Origin: Brucella thiophenivorans
Lineage (GTDB): Bacteria; Pseudomonadota; Alphaproteobacteria; Rhizobiales; Rhizobiaceae
Length of the DNA stretch: 40,977 bases
NCBI RefSeq assembly: GCF_002252445.1
Contig: NZ_NNRJ01000001.1
Span: 1 to 40,977 of the forward strand
Reading direction: 5' to 3'
Shown here piece by piece: positions 25,320-34,265 of the stretch (position 1 is its first letter; every line of letters begins with the position of its first letter). The translations under genes were made by a program, and so were the position numbers. The notes beneath the pieces were generated by a model. That model was not told the origin of the DNA. It worked only from the letters and a program-made list of their open reading frames with translations, and searched no databases.

Positions 25320-25849
25320 GTATGTGCCTCCGCCCCAACTGAAGCAGATACCGCTTCACCCCGCATTTCGGCTGCTGCTTCCATAATTGCGCGCATCAGC
25401 CCTTCGTAACCGGTGCAGCGGCAAATATGACCGCCGAGAACTTCGCGCACCTCGTTCTCTCCTGGATTTGGGTTACGGCCCAGAAAATCGGAAAAGGACA
25501 TGAGGATGCCCGGCGTACAGAAGCCACATTGCAGAGCGTGGTGGCGGCGAAAGGCGCGTTGCAGTGGTGCCATATTATCAGCGTCGGTGGCTAATCCTTC
25601 GACCGTCTCAATCCGTCGACCGTCGGCCTGCATTGCAAGCATCAGGCAGGAGCGGCTGGCCACGCCGTCAACCTTAACAGTACAGCACCCACAAACACCG
25701 TGCTCGCAACCCACGTGCGTGCCTGTTGATCCGGCGGATTGGCGTAGGAAATCGCTCAAAAGCATGCGGGGGCTAGCGAGGGCCGTCACTTTCTCGCCGT
25801 TCAACTCCACGGTCACCGCAGACATTTCTTCATTCTTAATTATGCGCAT
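25316..25849 (-). CDS. Molybdenum hydroxylase 2Fe-2S small subunit (CoxS/HcrC type)
   Basis: The start MRIIKNEEMSAVTVELNG (177 aa) follows GAGG. The plant-ferredoxin-like cluster is bound by Cys48, 53, 56 and 68 (GCEHGVCGCCTVKV). The second cluster is bound by Cys108, 111, 143 and 145 (CGFCTPG, CRCTGY). It passes electrons from the molybdenum centre to the FAD subunit. The first codons overlap the end of the FAD gene. Confidence 0.95.
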   Translation of the reverse strand: MRIIKNEEMSAVTVELNGEKVTALASPRMLLSDFLRQSAGSTGTHVGCEHGVCGCCTVKVDGVASRSCLMLAMQADGRRIETVEGLATDADNMAPLQRAFRRHHALQCGFCTPGILMSFSDFLGRNPNPGENEVREVLGGHICRCTGYEGLMRAIMEAAAEMRGEAVSASVGAEAHT

Positions 25850-26667
25850 GACATCACCTCGGAAACTAATTTTGGCGCCAGGCGCCGTACGAGATCGCGA
25901 CGGAAGCGAGCACTGGCATGGATGTCGTCGTATCCACCGAGCTGCCAAGCGAGATGTTCGATCCGCTCGGTCAAGTTTGTAGCGGATACGTTTTCGTCGA
26001 GTTCAATACATGAAGGACGATCTGCGACGCCGCCTATGCCGATCCGAATCCGCCCCGCGTGGCGAATGACGCCCGCAGAAACAATGGCGAAATCACCATG
26101 ACGCCGCGACACTTCTTGAAAACTAGCACCCTCGCGGCCGAGGCCGACAGGAAAACGCACCGCTACGAGCAGTTCGTCCTCGCGGCGGGCTGTTTGCAGC
26201 ATGCCAGTCTGATAGTCACGCGCCGCCAGCCGCCGTTCTCCCTTGCTCGATCGCAGAATCGCCTCGCCCTGGAGCAAGGCGAGAGAAAGCGGCAATTCCG
26301 AACTCGGATCGGCGTGGCTGATCGAGCCACAGACGGTGCCGCGGTTGCGGGTCTGGAAATGACCAACCCAAGGTAGGGCTCGTGCGATAAAAGGCGCTTC
26401 TCGCTCGAGGTCAGGCCAAGCGAGCAACTCTGCCTGCGTCGTTGCTGCCCCAACTTCTAGGAACCCATTGTTGATGTGAATGTGACGCAAGGCGGGTAGA
26501 CGAGAGATGTCGAGCACCACTCCGGGCTCAACCAGCCGCAGGTTCAGCATCGCCATGAGTGACTGTCCGCCCGCTAGGACACGCGCTTCGCCTCCATATT
26601 CAGATAAGATCTGAAGAGCCTCGTCAACACTGTCTGGGCGAATATAGGTGAATGCCGCAGGTTTCAT
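25840..26667 (-). CDS. Molybdenum hydroxylase FAD subunit (CoxM type)
   Basis: This 275-aa protein shows the FAD-binding VLAGGQSLMAMLNLR (about 30-44) and GSISHADPSSELPL, then the CO-dehydrogenase-type C-terminal domain. It lacks the ~40-residue 4Fe-4S insertion of 4-hydroxybenzoyl-CoA reductase, so it belongs to an oxidative hydroxylase rather than that reductase. Its ATG overlaps the large-subunit stop by four bases. Confidence 0.94.
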   Translation of the reverse strand: MKPAAFTYIRPDSVDEALQILSEYGGEARVLAGGQSLMAMLNLRLVEPGVVLDISRLPALRHIHINNGFLEVGAATTQAELLAWPDLEREAPFIARALPWVGHFQTRNRGTVCGSISHADPSSELPLSLALLQGEAILRSSKGERRLAARDYQTGMLQTARREDELLVAVRFPVGLGREGASFQEVSRRHGDFAIVSAGVIRHAGRIRIGIGGVADRPSCIELDENVSATNLTERIEHLAWQLGGYDDIHASARFRRDLVRRLAPKLVSEVMSCA

Positions 26668-29600
26668 TTTTGTCCTCCGAACAGGCCGACCAGCCAGGAC
26701 ATCAGGCCAGATCTGGCTTTCTTTTGTAGCGTCACATCCGCGCCGCCCGATAAGGCGACCAAACGTTCAAAGAACTGTCCGATGATCATGTCTGCGGCGC
26801 GGCGGATCATACGACCGCCGACAGAGGCTACTTTCCCCCCGACATCGACGCCGTAAGCGTAATCGATCCTGGTTCCGTCCGGCGTAACGGTGAGAATGAT
26901 ACGACCCTTTCCTTCGGCCTTGCCGAGCGGACCTCTCAGTTCGCCGCTTAATTTAGCTTGTCGTTGTGGAACAAGATCGCTCAGGTACACATCCGCGATA
27001 AACCGACCACGGACGGGGCCCACTCCTAGAGATACCTCAGCCTGGAAATGATCGGGACGAAGTGCCGTCACGGTATGACAGCCAGGAATGATATTCTTGA
27101 GCGTTTGCGGATTGAGCAGCGCGTCCCAGATATCTCCTGCCTCTGTCACAACCGTCAATGTTCCAGAGCCCGCAATTGTGGCTTCTGCGAACTCCCGCTC
27201 CATGGTTGTGGCATCGAGTGCATTGGTGCTGATCGTGGGCGCTGGACCCTCATCGCTACCTAATAAAGCATTCAACCAGTTGGGTGTGATCGGCAAACGC
27301 ACATCGCGTAAGGACAGCGCATCGGCTACTGCGTTGGCGATGCAGACCGGCGTACTCATGCAATTGCCTTCGGCCAGCCCCTTCGCTCCAAGGGGAGTGA
27401 AAGGTGATGGAGTTTCCATGTGGATGATCTCAATCTGCGGCACCTCGCAGACTGTGGGCACGAGATACTCGGCAAATGTGCCGGTCTGGAGAGCACCTGT
27501 CTTGTCATCGTAGATGATTTCTTCATATAGCGCTGTTGCCAACCCTTGGACAAAGGCGCCGCGTATCTGACCTTCCGCCAGGAGTGGATTTATCAGCTTG
27601 CCGGCGTCGTGCATGGAGACATATCGATCCACTTTGACCTGCATTGTCAAAGGATCGACCTCGATACCACACATGTCGAATACAAAACCATAAGTCAGCG
27701 AGGTGTTGATCTCGTCGCCACTCGTAGGTGGGGCCAGTTCCTGCGGAGCCCAGATTCCGGTTTCGCTGATACCGGGCTGATCGGTATCGGGAACGAGAAC
27801 AGGTGACCAGTGGGCCGTGCCGGCTGCGCGACCGAAGGGCATATTCTTAGTGGGCTGCGCAATAGAAAACACTCTGCCACCACCGAAGCCGACATCATCC
27901 TCTGTTGTTTTAAAAAGGCCAGCGGCAATGCGCGCCACCTTTTCGCGGACCTGCTTGCCAGCGAGGTGAGCCGCAACGGCGGTACCGGGAGAGAACCGAC
28001 AGGAATAGCTGCCTGCGGCGATGGACCATGCATCCTTCTGCGTATCGATCTCCAGATTGACTGAAATATCCTGCGGCTGAAGGCCAAGCTGATCGGCTAC
28101 AATCTGCGACAGAGCAGTAGCATGACCTTGCCCCTGAACGGTCACATCCGCCGTCATGGAGACGCCACCCACTGCGTCGACATTGACCCTCACCATGGAG
28201 ACGGCACCGTTTTTGGGCCCCTGTTGCTGTCGGATATCCTCGGGCAAGATAGTGCTGAGATAGCCCATGTTGGACATGCCGGGTTCAACGACTGCAGCGT
28301 AACCTATACCGTAAAATTTTCCAGCGGCCCTTGCTTCATCGCGCCGGCGAAGCAAGTCCGTCAGTCGACCATCTCCCGTAGCTATCTCAATGGCCTTTTG
28401 GTAGTCTCCAGAATCATACAAGGCGCCCGCCGGCGTGCGATACGGAAACGCGTCTGCCGAGATCAGGTTGCGCCGGATTACATCGAGAGGATCGAGCGAG
28501 AGTTCAACTGCGATCCGCTGCATGAGCCGCTCAATAGCCAAATAAAGCTGTGGGCCACCAAAACCTCGCACCAAGGCGGCAGGCATTTTGTTTGTAACTA
28601 CGACGCGATTTACTATGGCGAGATGGCGTATGTCATAAGCGCCTGTGGTGGCACCGTGCATGCGATAAAGTGGCCCAGGCATTGGCGCACGAAGATAGGC
28701 GCCATAGTCCTCAAGATTATCAAAGCGTAGCGCCGTGACCCGGCCATCGGGCTCAACTGCCGCATCGAGCCGAGTAATGCGGTTCGGCCCGGAATTGGCT
28801 GCTTGAAGGTGCTCTAGCCGATCCTCGATCCATTTTACCGGGCGACCGCTTATACGCGCGGCAAGCCCCATCAGGACGATGTATGGAAAAACGGAAAGCT
28901 TTATACCAAAGCTGCCGCCGCTATCCGGCGGTATGCGTAACCGTAACCTGCTGCCCGGAACCCGCAGCGCCTTGGCCATGACCGGGTGGGCGGAAAAGGG
29001 TCCCTGGAAATTTGCGAGAACGTCGAAGCTCTTGTCGCCAGGCCTGTACTCGGCCACTACTGCGAAACACTCCATAGGTGTATAGGAACTACGCGGATAT
29101 TCAATTTCGACAGAAATGGTCCGCTCAGCGCGGGCGAACGCGGCATCAGGTTTACCGTAAACGAATTCTCGCACGGAAAGCTGATTGGTACCAGCAGCCG
29201 GATGTAGCAGGGGCGCGTCAGAGCGTACCGCAGCAACCGGGTCGACTACAACGGAAAGCGGCTCGTAAAGGATGTCGACCAGAGCGGCGCCATCCTCGGC
29301 AATGTAACGATCATCTGCTAGCACGACTGCCACAGCTTCGCCCACATAGCGAACCCGCTCGACTGCTAGCGCCCATTGATCGATAGGCTGCTTAAGTACG
29401 GTAAGGAAGGGATCGGAAATGGCCTTAATCTGCTCGCCCGTGATCACATGTCGAACGCCCGGTATTGCTAGTGCGCGTGTCGTATCAATCGCAGTTATCA
29501 GAGCATGTGCGTGCGTCGCACGCACCACGGCGGCATGAAGGGTGTTTGGCGATATGGGGAAGTCATCGACATAACGGCCCTGCCCCATGAGCAATGCTGC

Positions 29601-29675
29601 GTCCTCACGTCGTTCGAGACTCCGTCCAACCCAACCTTGTGTCGAATGGGCGTTTTTTTTGACATCCGCGTACAT
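26664..29675 (-). CDS. Molybdenum hydroxylase large subunit fused to CoxG-like domain
   Basis: The chosen ATG (MYADVKKNAHSTQGW) gives 1003 aa; the frame also extends to a TTG. Residues ~15-810 are a xanthine-dehydrogenase-family molybdopterin subunit. GGSFGIKLSVFPYIV and ALVRGFGGPQLYLAIE (about 365-372) shape the active site, and FTPLGAKGLAEG (about 761-768) carries the catalytic Glu. The AYxCSFR loop of true CO dehydrogenase is absent. Residues ~825-985 are a SRPBCC/CoxG domain (TVVTEAGDIWDALLNPQTLK), with a hydrophobic tail (SGLMSWLVGLFGGQK) that may anchor to the membrane. CoxG normally is a separate recruiting protein. Substrate: probably a heteroaromatic compound. Confidence 0.93.
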   Translation of the reverse strand: MYADVKKNAHSTQGWVGRSLERREDAALLMGQGRYVDDFPISPNTLHAAVVRATHAHALITAIDTTRALAIPGVRHVITGEQIKAISDPFLTVLKQPIDQWALAVERVRYVGEAVAVVLADDRYIAEDGAALVDILYEPLSVVVDPVAAVRSDAPLLHPAAGTNQLSVREFVYGKPDAAFARAERTISVEIEYPRSSYTPMECFAVVAEYRPGDKSFDVLANFQGPFSAHPVMAKALRVPGSRLRLRIPPDSGGSFGIKLSVFPYIVLMGLAARISGRPVKWIEDRLEHLQAANSGPNRITRLDAAVEPDGRVTALRFDNLEDYGAYLRAPMPGPLYRMHGATTGAYDIRHLAIVNRVVVTNKMPAALVRGFGGPQLYLAIERLMQRIAVELSLDPLDVIRRNLISADAFPYRTPAGALYDSGDYQKAIEIATGDGRLTDLLRRRDEARAAGKFYGIGYAAVVEPGMSNMGYLSTILPEDIRQQQGPKNGAVSMVRVNVDAVGGVSMTADVTVQGQGHATALSQIVADQLGLQPQDISVNLEIDTQKDAWSIAAGSYSCRFSPGTAVAAHLAGKQVREKVARIAAGLFKTTEDDVGFGGGRVFSIAQPTKNMPFGRAAGTAHWSPVLVPDTDQPGISETGIWAPQELAPPTSGDEINTSLTYGFVFDMCGIEVDPLTMQVKVDRYVSMHDAGKLINPLLAEGQIRGAFVQGLATALYEEIIYDDKTGALQTGTFAEYLVPTVCEVPQIEIIHMETPSPFTPLGAKGLAEGNCMSTPVCIANAVADALSLRDVRLPITPNWLNALLGSDEGPAPTISTNALDATTMEREFAEATIAGSGTLTVVTEAGDIWDALLNPQTLKNIIPGCHTVTALRPDHFQAEVSLGVGPVRGRFIADVYLSDLVPQRQAKLSGELRGPLGKAEGKGRIILTVTPDGTRIDYAYGVDVGGKVASVGGRMIRRAADMIIGQFFERLVALSGGADVTLQKKARSGLMSWLVGLFGGQK

Positions 29676-29925
29676 CAATTCACTGCCTCGTAAGCGACAG
29701 GATCGCGTCAATGCGCTCCGGCCTTGATGAAGGTGCCCGATCTAATGAACGGGTGGCGTCTGCAACGGAACTAGCACAAATCCGATGCGAGTGTAAAGGT
29801 TATTTAGTACCGTTTTACCAATTTAAAAATTGGACCTACCTGTGCCATATTTGGACTATTGCGGGACTCGCGAGGCTTGGGGTACCTTCAGCTGTCAGAT
29901 AGAGCTCAACTAGAGAGATGAAAAG
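29676..29925. promoter_or_regulatory. Divergent promoter region with 16-bp dyad
   Basis: This gap lies between the hydroxylase operon and the GNAT-Rrf2 genes and must hold both promoters. CCAATTTAAAAATTGG (29818-29833) is a 7-bp perfect dyad with a 2-bp centre. It is a candidate operator for the adjacent Rrf2-like regulator. No promoter hexamers stand out. Confidence 0.45.
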
Positions 29926-30384
29926 ATGAATCAGGATGTGAAACTTGGCGAAGATTTCACGATTTCTAAGGTGAATTTGGTAGATGTCCCCGAAATTGTA
30001 GAAATTGACGCAACTATAACCGGCACCTCAAAAGCCGACTTTTGGTACGCGCACTATCTGCGACAGAGCACGGACGGGTCAGCTCTCTTATTCGTGGCCA
30101 GGCGTGACGGGCAGGTAATAGGTTACGTCTTAGGGTCGATCCAGGCTTGGGAATTTGGCTCACCGCCTTGCGGGTGGATCCAGGCAGTCGCCGTGCGACC
30201 AGAACACCGCCATTTGCAAATAGCCTCACGACTGTTCGAAGCGTCTATCGCGTATTTCCGAGAACACAGTATAGACCTGATCCGAACAATGGTGCACATC
30301 GACGCACAGAACTTAATTGCGTTTTTTCGCATGCAGGGCATGGCTGCAGGACCATACATAGAATTGGAAATGCGGGCCGACTAG
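29926..30384 (+). CDS. GNAT-family N-acetyltransferase
   Basis: This 152-aa protein starts after GAGAGATGAAAAG. The acetyl-CoA-binding region is IQAVAVRPEHRHLQIASRLF, with the R-x-x-x-I-A turn, preceded by the FVARRDGQVIGYVLGSI strand pair. The last strand reads IRTMVHIDAQNLIAFF, typical of RimI-like enzymes. The acceptor is unknown. It lies next to the regulator gene (38 bp) and is divergent from the catabolic operon, so it may modify a pathway protein or intermediate. Confidence 0.85.
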   Translation: MNQDVKLGEDFTISKVNLVDVPEIVEIDATITGTSKADFWYAHYLRQSTDGSALLFVARRDGQVIGYVLGSIQAWEFGSPPCGWIQAVAVRPEHRHLQIASRLFEASIAYFREHSIDLIRTMVHIDAQNLIAFFRMQGMAAGPYIELEMRAD

Positions 30385-30422
30385 GCACTGCTATGTTGAT
30401 GGATGATACTTGGAGATAATTT

Positions 30423-30872
30423 ATGAAATTGCAGCAGGCGACGCGGGCAGCAATTGTAGCCCTCCTACATATGGCATCGCGTCCGGGCGAGCAAATTCCC
30501 GCTAGCGAAATTGCAGAGGTTTATGGCATGTCGCAGCACCATCTTGCGAAAGTGCTTCGCACCCTGTCTTTAGCAGGGCTAGCCGAATCAACTCGCGGCG
30601 TCGGCGGGGGATGCAGTTTCGTAGGCGACGCACGTAAGGTCGCGCTGTACGATATCATAAAATTGTTTGAACCCGATTGGTTCACCAGCCCCGACCAACC
30701 GGACGCGCCCTCCACTGTCGGCGCCGAACTCTTTAGAGTCATGGAAGAGATTGATCGCATTTCCGCGGCAACCCTGCAGTCCGTCACCCTACAGACCATC
30801 ATTAATAATAGTATGCGCCGACTACAAGCCGCTGGGGATCAGCCAAATCCTAGCGCTAAATCCATCCTGTAA
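30423..30872 (+). CDS. Rrf2-family regulator without Fe-S cysteines
   Basis: This 149-aa protein carries the Rrf2 winged helix: ATRAAIVALLHMASRPGE, IPASEIAEVYGMSQHHLAKV, LSLAGLAESTRGVGGG. IscR/NsrR-type members bind a cluster with three cysteines in the region after the wing. Here the only Cys is the one in GGGCSF, so cluster sensing is unlikely. It may respond to a ligand, and it is well placed to control the divergent hydroxylase operon and the liv genes. Confidence 0.88.
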   Translation: MKLQQATRAAIVALLHMASRPGEQIPASEIAEVYGMSQHHLAKVLRTLSLAGLAESTRGVGGGCSFVGDARKVALYDIIKLFEPDWFTSPDQPDAPSTVGAELFRVMEEIDRISAATLQSVTLQTIINNSMRRLQAAGDQPNPSAKSIL

Positions 30873-30977
30873 GTCAATTGCGAAGCATAAAATCAAGCCT
30901 GGGGCATAAACCTCCTGCTTTAGCCCATAAATTAGTAATTTGATCAACAAGCATAACCCGGCAGGGTAAATTCCTTC

Positions 30978-31006
30978 TTGACAAAATCGCCATAGAGTCT
31001 TTTAAA
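30978..31006 (+). promoter_or_regulatory. Candidate sigma-70 promoter for the liv operon
   Basis: A consensus -35 TTGACA (30978-30983) is followed after 17 bp by TTTAAA (31001-31006; TTAAAT one base on). It lies some 55 bp before the binding-protein gene. Confidence 0.5.
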
Positions 31007-31060
31007 TGCGCATTATCGCACCAATTTACTTCAAAGGTGCGGTCTTTGGGAGGAGAGGCT

Positions 31061-32260
31061 ATGAGGAAGTATGCAAACGCGGTCTTATTGATCGTTGGAC
31101 TGTTAGCGGCCACCAACAGCGCCGCTTTTTCGCAAGAGAAAGTCGTCAAGGTTGGTCTTATCACTGACTTCAGCGGCACATTTGCTCAACTAGCCAAAGA
31201 TATTGAAGATGGCTGGATGCTCGCCTTGGAAGAGCGCGGGGGCAAAGCTGGCGACTATCGCATTCAAATCATCAAAGAAGATTCCGAGAACTCTCCCCCG
31301 GCGGGGATTCAGAAGGCCAACAAGCTTATCAAGTCTGATGGCGTAGCGGTTTTTGGCGGCACGATTTCGTCAGGGGTCGGCGTAGCACTCGCCGGTATCG
31401 CCAACCAAGAACGCGTCCCTTTCGTTGCAGGTTTTGCCGTTGCGGATGAGTTGACCACTAAATTTTGCAGTCCCTATGTAGCGCGGACCTCATTCTCGGC
31501 TAACGCACTTCAGTCTGCCGCTGGCGCCTACTGGGCGAATTCCGGCGTAAAAACCGCCGTATTTATGGGCCCCGACTATTCCGCGGGTCATGCGATGAAG
31601 GATGGTTTCAAGCGCGGTTTCGAAGGCGCGGGCGGTGAGGTGGTGATGGAAATCATGACGCCGTTTACAACGACTAAAGATTGGGGGCCGTCATTGCTGC
31701 GTGCGCAGCAGACTGGCGCCGAGATGATTTATTCATTTTATGCCGGCTCAGAAGCCGTACAGGTCGTTAAGCAACACGCGGACTTCGGAATGAAGGAAAT
31801 GATGCCGCTGCGAGGCGATATGTGGCTTTACGACGAAGCCTTGTGGGCCGCAATGAGTGGTGCCCAGCGTGACGCCATGCAGATCACCGTTTATACGAAT
31901 GCCCTTAAGACCCCGGCTTCCGAGCGGTTCAAAAGCGAATTCAAAGCCAAGTTTGGTCGGTTGCCCGTGGCGTCCAACGCGCTTGGCTACACCAACGCGG
32001 TCGCAATTTTTGACGGTCTTGCTGATGCTATCAAGGCTAACGATGGCAACTTGCCTGACGATGGCGCCGACATCATTTCAGCGATTTCCAAGCTCAAGCT
32101 TTCGGACGATCCACGAGGTCCCGTACACTTCAACAGCTCGAACAATGCGGTCCAAGACGAGCTTTACATCATCAAAATCGTGGAAGGGGCAGATGGCCTG
32201 CATCACGAACTGGTAGCTCGCACTCCTTACGGCAAGGACCTAGACGGCTGCAAAATGTGA
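31061..32260 (+). CDS. livK: Branched-chain/aromatic substrate-binding protein of a Liv-type ABC importer
   Basis: The ATG at 31061 follows GGGAGGAGAGG and begins a Sec signal (RKYANAVLLIVGLLAATN, cut near AAFSQ). The 399-aa protein is a Peripla_BP_6 type: KVGLITDFSGTFAQLAKDIE at the first lobe, then the VAVFGGTISSGVGVALAGIA segment. It captures the substrate in the periplasm. In catabolic clusters this class often binds aromatic acids rather than amino acids. That is the likely role here. Confidence 0.9.
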   Translation: MRKYANAVLLIVGLLAATNSAAFSQEKVVKVGLITDFSGTFAQLAKDIEDGWMLALEERGGKAGDYRIQIIKEDSENSPPAGIQKANKLIKSDGVAVFGGTISSGVGVALAGIANQERVPFVAGFAVADELTTKFCSPYVARTSFSANALQSAAGAYWANSGVKTAVFMGPDYSAGHAMKDGFKRGFEGAGGEVVMEIMTPFTTTKDWGPSLLRAQQTGAEMIYSFYAGSEAVQVVKQHADFGMKEMMPLRGDMWLYDEALWAAMSGAQRDAMQITVYTNALKTPASERFKSEFKAKFGRLPVASNALGYTNAVAIFDGLADAIKANDGNLPDDGADIISAISKLKLSDDPRGPVHFNSSNNAVQDELYIIKIVEGADGLHHELVARTPYGKDLDGCKM

Positions 32261-32325
32261 CTTGAACTCAAATGGGGCGGCTGGCCACTCTATCGCCTCT
32301 TACTTCAGCCCGGTTAGGTAACGTG

Positions 32326-33213
32326 ATGTCCTTTTTTTTGTTCAATGCCCTAAACGGGCTGCAACTGTCGATGCTAATCTTCCTAATGGCGATCGGCCTT
32401 ACCATCATCTTCGGATTGATGGATACTCTCAATCTAGCGCATGGCGCCTTCTATATGGTGGGTGCTTATTTCGGTTATGCCCTGTTTAGTACGACAGGCA
32501 ACTTCTGGATCGCACTTATCATCGCGCCGTTGCTGCCGCTTCTACTCGGATTCGTCTTGCAGTATTTCGTACTGCAACCGCTTAAAGACAAAGGGCGAAG
32601 TGCGCATCTCGACATGGCTCTCCTCACGTTTGGCCTGCTTTTTTTCGTCATAGGCGTCATCGACTTGATTTTTTTCGAAACGCTCGGATTGACTTTCTTA
32701 AGTATAGACAAGCCCGAATTCTTACGAGGAGCGGTCAACATTGGCATTCTTTATCCAACGTATCGACTGTTCATCATCATAATCGGACTTACTGTGGCGC
32801 TCAGTGCATGGTTTGTGCTTGAGCGTACCGTGTTGGGTGCCGTCGTTCGAGCCGGAGTTGACGACAACGAAATGGTCCGGGCGATGGGGATTAACATCTA
32901 TCTGGTTTTCGCGCTGGTCTTCGCGCTCGGGTGTGGTCTCGCGGGTTTTGCTGGAGTGGTTGCCGGCGCCGAGTTGTCGATCGACGTCAATATGGGCGTG
33001 CAGATACTTATCCCCACTCTGGTAGTGGTCATCCTAGGTGGCCTTGGCTCGGTGAAGGGATGCTTCATTGGCGCTATCATAGTTGGGATGACTGATACCC
33101 TATCTCAAGCCTACCTACCGGAGGCCTCGACTTTCGCGATTTACATCCTTCTGGCCGCCACGCTGATTGTCCGTCCGCTTGGCCTTTTCGGCCGCCCTCA
33201 ACAGACGATCTAG
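32326..33213 (+). CDS. livH: Liv-type ABC permease LivH
   Basis: The start MSFFLFNALNGLQLSML gives 295 aa; the longer frame has no signal of translation. It has eight to nine hydrophobic segments. The LivH pattern GLTIIFGLMDTLNLAHGAFY appears near the start and PTLVVVILGGLGSVKGCFIG near the end. It forms half of the membrane channel with the following permease. Confidence 0.92.
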   Translation: MSFFLFNALNGLQLSMLIFLMAIGLTIIFGLMDTLNLAHGAFYMVGAYFGYALFSTTGNFWIALIIAPLLPLLLGFVLQYFVLQPLKDKGRSAHLDMALLTFGLLFFVIGVIDLIFFETLGLTFLSIDKPEFLRGAVNIGILYPTYRLFIIIIGLTVALSAWFVLERTVLGAVVRAGVDDNEMVRAMGINIYLVFALVFALGCGLAGFAGVVAGAELSIDVNMGVQILIPTLVVVILGGLGSVKGCFIGAIIVGMTDTLSQAYLPEASTFAIYILLAATLIVRPLGLFGRPQQTI

Positions 33214-33230
33214 TCAGAACGGTTTACATC

Positions 33231-34265
33231 ATGGAAAACTCGCTCACTCAGCATACTTCCAAAGTATCGTTAGTGCCGGCAACAGAGATGGATACGGATC
33301 ATCGTCGTGACAGAAGATTCTGGATTATGGCAGCGACCGGTCTTGCCGGCTTACTCGTCGCACCTCTCTTTCTAGGCAGCTACCCGATCTCGCTTTTGAC
33401 CGAAGTGCTGATCCTCGCCCTCCTTGCATCTGGGTTAAATCTTCTGGTTGGCTATACGGGCCTGGTGTCTTTGGGCCACGCCGCGTTCCTTGGTGTTGGC
33501 GCCTACGTCACCGCTATTGCCACGGTGCTGCTTGGTTATCCGGTGTGGATTGGCATGATAGGGGCAGTGCTGGCAACTCTCATCATTGCCTGTCTCATCG
33601 GCATACTCAGCGTGCGCACACGCGGCGTGCAATTCCTGCTGATCACGCTCGCTTTCGGGCAGCTGCTTCGCGCCATTGCGGAAAAATCCCGCATGACTGG
33701 AGGCGATGACGGCATGACAGGTATTCCTCGGTTGGATCTCAGCCTAATCGGGTTGGATACGCATAGCGACCATACCTTTTACCTCACAGTTTTGGCGTTC
33801 TTCGTGGTGGCGCTGATCGCCCTACGCATCGTTGTGGAAAGCCCTTTTGGCCGAACGCTGGCAGGCATTCGGGAAAACGAAAAGCGAATAATGGCTATTG
33901 GTTACAACCCGACCCCCTACAAGGCTGTTGCCTTCGCAATCTCGGGCCTGATGGCGGGTCTGGCGGGGAGCCTATGGGCGCAGCACGCCTATTTCGTTAA
34001 TCCGCATATAATGTCCTGGCAAATGTCGGGCGAGGTCCTTTTGATTGTCATCATTGGAGGCGCGCAAGCTTTTTTTGGCCCCTTGCTGGGTGCGGCATTC
34101 TACGTGTTGCTCAAAAGTTACCTTTCCACACTAACTGATTCTTACATGATGATCTTCGGCATTATGTTTGTGCTGGTCGTCGCCTTTTTCAAAGGTGGCA
34201 TAGCTGGCTTTCTGGGTATGCTCTCCACCCAGCTGCAAAATTTGCTCAACAGGGGGCGCATGTAA
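33231..34265 (+). CDS. livM: Liv-type ABC permease LivM
   Basis: This 344-aa protein has a charged N-terminus of about 35 residues and ten or so membrane segments. The LivM signature LLVGYTGLVSLGHAAFLGVG, the TGGDDGMTGIPR loop and VVESPFGRTLAGIRENEKR, which contacts the ATPase, are all present. Its stop overlaps the next start by one base (TAATG). Confidence 0.93.
   Translation: MENSLTQHTSKVSLVPATEMDTDHRRDRRFWIMAATGLAGLLVAPLFLGSYPISLLTEVLILALLASGLNLLVGYTGLVSLGHAAFLGVGAYVTAIATVLLGYPVWIGMIGAVLATLIIACLIGILSVRTRGVQFLLITLAFGQLLRAIAEKSRMTGGDDGMTGIPRLDLSLIGLDTHSDHTFYLTVLAFFVVALIALRIVVESPFGRTLAGIRENEKRIMAIGYNPTPYKAVAFAISGLMAGLAGSLWAQHAYFVNPHIMSWQMSGEVLLIVIIGGAQAFFGPLLGAAFYVLLKSYLSTLTDSYMMIFGIMFVLVVAFFKGGIAGFLGMLSTQLQNLLNRGRM

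Noticed and set aside
25840..26667. 4-hydroxybenzoyl-CoA reductase beta subunit
   Set aside because: The FAD subunit has ordinary length and no extra cysteine-rich 4Fe-4S loop.
28122..28730. 202-codon plus-strand frame
   Set aside because: It is antisense to the molybdenum hydroxylase large subunit; no independent coding signal is seen.
26664..29675. Annotation of the operon as an aerobic CO dehydrogenase
   Set aside because: The large subunit lacks the AYxCSFR active-site loop of CO dehydrogenase and has VRGFGGPQ instead, as in xanthine-dehydrogenase-type hydroxylases. The CoxD/E/F maturation genes are not present either.
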